DNA of 64,000 nucleotides, taken from assembly GCF_004210375.1 (NCBI RefSeq), contig NC_134834.1, forward strand, positions 161,343,290 through 161,407,289, given 5' to 3'. Below the pieces are notes generated by a model, which saw only the letters and a list, made by a program, of their open reading frames with translations, was not told the DNA's origin and ran no database searches. Shown piece by piece: positions 59,896 through 64,000 of this stretch. This DNA comes from Tachypleus tridentatus. Its lineage: Eukaryota > Arthropoda > Merostomata > Xiphosura > Limulidae. Positions within the stretch are counted from its first letter, which is position 1. Every line of letters starts with the position of its first letter. The translations under genes and the position numbers were made by a program.

Positions 59896-60747
59896 ATGGA
59901 TTTCCTTTCTTTTCGCATTAGTCGTGCAATTTTAATTTACTATCAGTCAATGGAAACATCACTGCCACTATCAAAGTTATATCTTCTTTTTGTTTATGGT
60001 ATTTTAGTGGTGTTGGCTTTAATTTATTTAAAGCTTAGTAGATCAATCTACATAATATATTTGCCAAAGACTACTAAGTTCATGATATTTTTCCTGTGCG
60101 CTATAATTTCGCTAATTGTGGGCACACTTGTTTTTGAAATCGTGTTCCTCACATATATACAAAAAATAACGCACGAAGAAAATAACCATGGCTGGAAATT
60201 AAAAAGCTATCTCATCTCAATTATGAACAAAAAATACCCTGATTTTGGGTAAGTCATGAGACTTGACGATATTGGTTTTTAACTTTTATAAATAGCTTGA
60301 TTATGTCATGTCAGAAGTATTTCACTGTGAAAGATATATGGAATTGATTGTACTGAGGTCGTCATTGATTAGCTGTATCTTTAAACATGTTATGCAATCA
60401 ATAATTAACAAAACATCTTTTGTGTTTTTACAAATTACTGTATATTTACATCCATGCAATTGTAGTTGCTGGTCCTAGAGATTTCTTCAATCACGTGTAT
60501 CTATACTATCCGTAGGTATATGAGACTAATGGCTTATTCTCCATGTTACAAAAACCACAGACCTGATTATTTAACACATTTAAATCTGCTTTCTGTTGTC
60601 AGTTATCCTGATTATAAAAGATGTCACAAGGGGTGCTCAGTGGAAGGTTCGTATTTACATAACCTGAGGAACCTCATAATCTACTATGCCGGACTTATAG
60701 TATTCGTAAGTCTTGGGTTATGTCTGCTACTCCTTCAGGTGTTAAAG
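59896..60747 (+). CDS. Small multi-span membrane protein module, copy 3 (two exons)
   Basis: Exon 1 is 59896-60248 (donor GG/GTAAGT) and exon 2 is 60603-60747 (AAG/GTGAGA), the same phases and lengths as copy 1. Exon 1 differs by one residue in 117 (Ser to Phe at position 66, in the second span); exon 2 differs by six in 48. The RCHKGC motif and the last hydrophobic span are kept. The intron holds about 80-90 extra bases (about 60473-60563) absent from copy 1. The PAK-type exon lies 1.48 kb downstream, separated by two SINEs. As in copy 1, it may be the N-terminus of the kinase. Confidence 0.6.
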
Positions 60748-60916
60748 GTGAGATTTTAGCTCAAATCTTGTAACTATTATATTTACTGAAAATCTCTCAG
60801 CCAATTATACAATACTGTAAAAATCTTCATTAGAACAACATTGAATGATTATCTGTTTAAATACTTATTGATGATTGGACACTAACTAAATGTTAGAATT
60901 ATGTTTCACCAACAGC

Positions 60917-61188
60917 GGGGCTCGGCACGACCAGGTGGGTTAAGCCGTTCGATTCGTAATCTGAGGGTCGCGGGTTCGAATCGCAGTCGCGCCAGATATG
61001 CTCGCCCTTACAGCCGTATGAGCGTTATAAATGTGACGGTCAATCCCACTGTTCGTTGGTAAAAGAGTAGCCCAAGAGTAGGCGGTGGGTAGTGATAACT
61101 AGATGCCTTCCCTCTTGTCTTACACTGCTAAATTAGAAACAGCAAGCGCAGATAGCCCTCGAGTAGCTTTGAGCGAAATTAAAAAAAA
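60917..61188 (+). mobile_element. tRNA-derived SINE (partner of 20893)
   Basis: Full plus-strand copy between membrane exon 2 and kinase exon of copy 3. Confidence 0.88.
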
Positions 61189-61330
61189 ACAAAAACAAGC
61201 ACCAAAATCAGAAAACAAACAAGAGGTGTTGTTTGTATTTAAAATACCAGAGGTTGATTCTTTGTTTAAATAACATTTATGGTGTAATTTAGAATATTCT
61301 ATATAGCATTCGTGAGATTACAATCAGTCT

Positions 61331-61589
61331 GGCCGGGCATGGGTAGGTGGATAAGGCACTCGACTTATAATCTGAAGGTCGCGGGTTTGAATACTCGTCG
61401 CATCAAACATGCTTGTGAGGGCGTTATAATGTATCTGTCAATTCGACAGTTCGCTGGTAAAAGAGTAGCCAAAGAGTTTGCGGTGGGTAGTAATGACTAG
61501 ATACCTTCCCTCTTGTCTTACACTGCTAATTTAGAGACAGCTAGCGCAGATAGCCCTCGAGTAGCTTTACGCGAAATTCAAAACAAACA
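61331..61589 (+). mobile_element. tRNA-derived SINE, extra copy
   Basis: Second plus-strand copy in the same intron-sized gap, absent from copy 1. It explains most of the 400-base length difference between the two loci. Confidence 0.88.
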
Positions 61590-61754
61590 ATATAATTAAT
61601 ATTTGCTGATAAACGTATATTTGTGTGGTAAATTGTTGTTTTATAATACTTTATATAATTCAATATATGTAGTGCGTATTGTTATAGACATTTTTTTACT
61701 AATAATAAACTTTATAATTGGAAATTTGTGTGTCTTTAAGTACAAAACTATACA

Positions 61755-61836
61755 AAGGACTATCTGTGCTCAGCCCACAACGAGTATCGAAACTTAATTT
61801 TTAGCGGCATAATCCCGCCGCTTTGCTAACGGGAGC
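61755..61836 (-). mobile_element. Second SINE family scrap (partner of 21328)
   Basis: It matches 21328-21415 with nearly the same bases. Confidence 0.4.
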
Positions 61837-62228
61837 CTACAAATTTCTTATTTGTCTTCAATAGTCACACAACGTTTCGCTTTACAGCTTCGTCAGGAGT
61901 GTTCCAGTCAAACACTAACCGTAATTGCCAGTACAAAGCTTCCTAGTGTTTAATTAATATATTTCAAACTGTAGTGTTCATTGTTACTTTTGAGTTATTT
62001 TACTGATATTTTCCCACGGCAGTCTTGGTTTTAGTGTTGTTGTTGTTTTTTATTTACAGTCTTAGGATTATATAATTCAAAAGCTTCTCTTTGATTATTT
62101 CACTGGTGTAAGAACATTGGGTTCACAGTTGCTCTGTGAATACATCATTGGCTTTGAATTATTACTTCATTGTTACAAAATTAATAACTACGTGTCTTTA
62201 ACAGTATACACAATTTATTAAAAAATAG

Positions 62229-62362
62229 GAACTGAAAAACTGCTCACTTGTTGGGCTGGACGGAAAACTGACAGACAAAGAAATCATGATAAAGTTAAGC
62301 AGTATTGTTTCTCAGGGAAATCCCAATATGAAATATAGAAAAATATCAGAAATCGGCCATGG
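62229..62362 (+). CDS. PAK-type kinase exon, second gene copy (rest beyond the window)
   Basis: This exon is the counterpart of 21801-21934 with one residue changed (KLRSIV to KLSSIV). It has the same phase 0 start after a TAG containing the acceptor and the same GG/GTAAGT donor. Intact splice sites and frame suggest that a second kinase gene continues past the window end, since the next exon in copy 1 lies 5.5 kb downstream. Confidence 0.75.
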
Positions 62363-63399
62363 GTAAGTCTCATTGTAATAAGTATCTCAGCAGATTTTTA
62401 TTGTATTTAAATTTATGATAAATTGAGTGTGCTAAGTGTTCTTATTAGAACTTGAGTCTTTGGATTGAGGTTCTGTATATGAGTTTTTTAGTCCGAAGTA
62501 AAATCGCTTGTGATTTTGCGAAAGGATTAAGAAGAAATAAATGTAACAGATAAAAAGATAGCACTAATTAATTATAAGTTATTGTTTAACTTTAGCTGTA
62601 TCTCTTAATCAGCTTGTTTTTTCTAAGACCATATGTTGATTTTTTAAAAAAAAAACTGCTGGTTTACCTTGATTTGTTTTAAAAGCTTTTCAACTGAGTG
62701 AATGTATGACATTAAACTGATCATTTTGTAAATTTTACGTCACAAATTCTTTATGTTCCAAATACTATTAAATAGCAGGCGTCATGATCGAAACTAAATA
62801 TTAAGACAAGGGTTAATTACATGTCATATAGTGACCACTGAAATAAAATGTTTTTATACTTTCATCGTAATACTTTGCACTTTCACAGTAATTCACTTTT
62901 TCCTTGTGTAGAAGAAAAAATTACTAGCGTTGTAAACATGTTAACAGGCATCAATTATCAATTTATTTATTTTATTAGTATTATGATTTTTAGTTATTAA
63001 AATTACAAATGCATAGATATTTTATTAGTTTCAATGACTTCTTCCGATATAGTGCATTACCTTCAGTTACATAAATGGCTATTCGTCTTCAGTTCTGCCC
63101 ACTATAAGCAGAAATGTTTTTTACGCATGTCATATGCCTCCTGCCGCTTCTTTCATATAAATTACCCTGGGAAAACCCTCCACTAATAAAAACGCCGCAT
63201 GTGCTTGTTAAGCATATAACTCTCTTTATTCAGTTTTATCAGACTATCATTTCTTTTGTGGCAGGGTTCGTATTTAGAAGTTTAAAATTGTTCTTCCTAA
63301 TTATAAGTTGAATAGTTGTACTTCCAAATCGTTTATATTATACAGCTTACGTCTTTATCTTTAATATACTATCCAATCATAATTGTTATTATTTTTTCT

Positions 63400-64000
63400 T
63401 TCTCACACGTTTATATTCATCTATCAAAGAATTTGTTCGATCTGTTATTTACCATTAATTTTAAAATTAATGTTGCCACTTTGTGTGTCACACCACCAAC
63501 AGTCACTTTTCCATTGGCGGCAGGTGAGAGTGACCTGCCATTGGATTTATACGTGGATGTTGTCCGAGGTACTGGTTGTTACATGGATTAACTACCTTCT
63601 ATTGAACTTGAATCACTTCCTCAAGAACATGCCAAATATATCCAGTCTGAAAAATATCGCACCCAGGTTTTGCTACTTCTTCCTATGTCCCTGTCAGTGG
63701 AACCAGCTAGGCCTCGTATGGTCTTTTTGTACATGATTCTATGGCTTGTGTTGTTTCATCCCTCTCTCCAATTTTCTATGATCTCTGTCCTCCTGTTTTA
63801 CATGGTATTTCTTCTTGTCCTTATTTAGTCTTCCTACTTTCCTCTGATATTAGAGTTTTTGCGTGATATTTTGCTTTCCAATTGGTTGAGGGTGCCAACA
63901 TGTCTCACTTGACATAGTCTGTCATCAGTTTGCTTTGGGATACCATCAAACTAGTTATCCTCGACATTTGAGGAATATTATGCCAATATGGTGGCAATAC
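63400..64000 (+). mobile_element. DIRS-like fossil, second copy (cut by window end)
   Basis: This is the counterpart of the 5' part of the element starting near 22990, with the same flanks. It was carried by segmental duplication and is not an independent insertion. It is broken like its partner. Confidence 0.5.

Larger units (their letters stand above)
58476..64000. repeat. Segmental duplication, copy 3 (matches 18660 to about 23650)
   Basis: The segment repeats the upstream flank, both membrane exons, the SINE after them, the first kinase exon and the start of the DIRS-like fossil in the same order. From about 59800 on the match is very close. It continues past the window end. Confidence 0.85.

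Overview
The window looks like an AT-rich, intron-rich, repeat-dense arthropod genome, most likely a chelicerate and probably a horseshoe crab. The organism call is an inference from two things: spliced animal genes with long introns and GT-AG borders, and one abundant tRNA-derived SINE family (over twenty copies, both strands) of a type I associate with Xiphosura. There are no bacterial genes, CRISPR arrays or functional tRNA genes. || Layout. 1-7.4 kb: the 3' part of an alkaline phosphatase gene (+ strand), six exons spread among SINEs, a LINE scrap and a 47-bp minisatellite; the first four exons read cleanly, the last two show frame breaks and lack the conserved zinc-ligand histidine. 7.4-14.3 kb: intergenic, with minisatellites, SINEs and a decayed hAT-type fragment. 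14.3-34.6 kb: a duplicated locus containing a small multi-membrane-span gene (exons 19989-20341 and 20578-20722) and, 1.1 kb downstream on the same strand, the last seven exons of a PAK-type (STE20 group) protein kinase (21801-34395). A decayed DIRS-like element sits in a kinase intron. 34.6-38.6 kb: a SINE-head minisatellite and the pseudogene of a dispersed protein family. 38.6-44.0 kb: second, truncated copy of the locus (membrane exon is a pseudogene). 44.0-52.45 kb: about 8.4 kb of 37-bp satellite with higher-order structure, carrying two SINE copies and one small inverted-repeat element. 52.7-64 kb: third copy, again with the membrane-protein exons and the first kinase exon, running off the window end. 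|| The most interesting reading: the second membrane-protein exon ends in phase 0, the first recognisable PAK exon must start in phase 0, the two are adjacent in both well-preserved copies, and I saw no CRIB/p21-binding exon between the phosphatase gene and the kinase. Joined, all nine exons give one uninterrupted 472-residue frame: a predicted membrane-anchored PAK-like kinase without a Rac/Cdc42-binding domain. This is an inference that one spliced RNA would confirm or refute. All homology calls are from reading and memory; no search was run.
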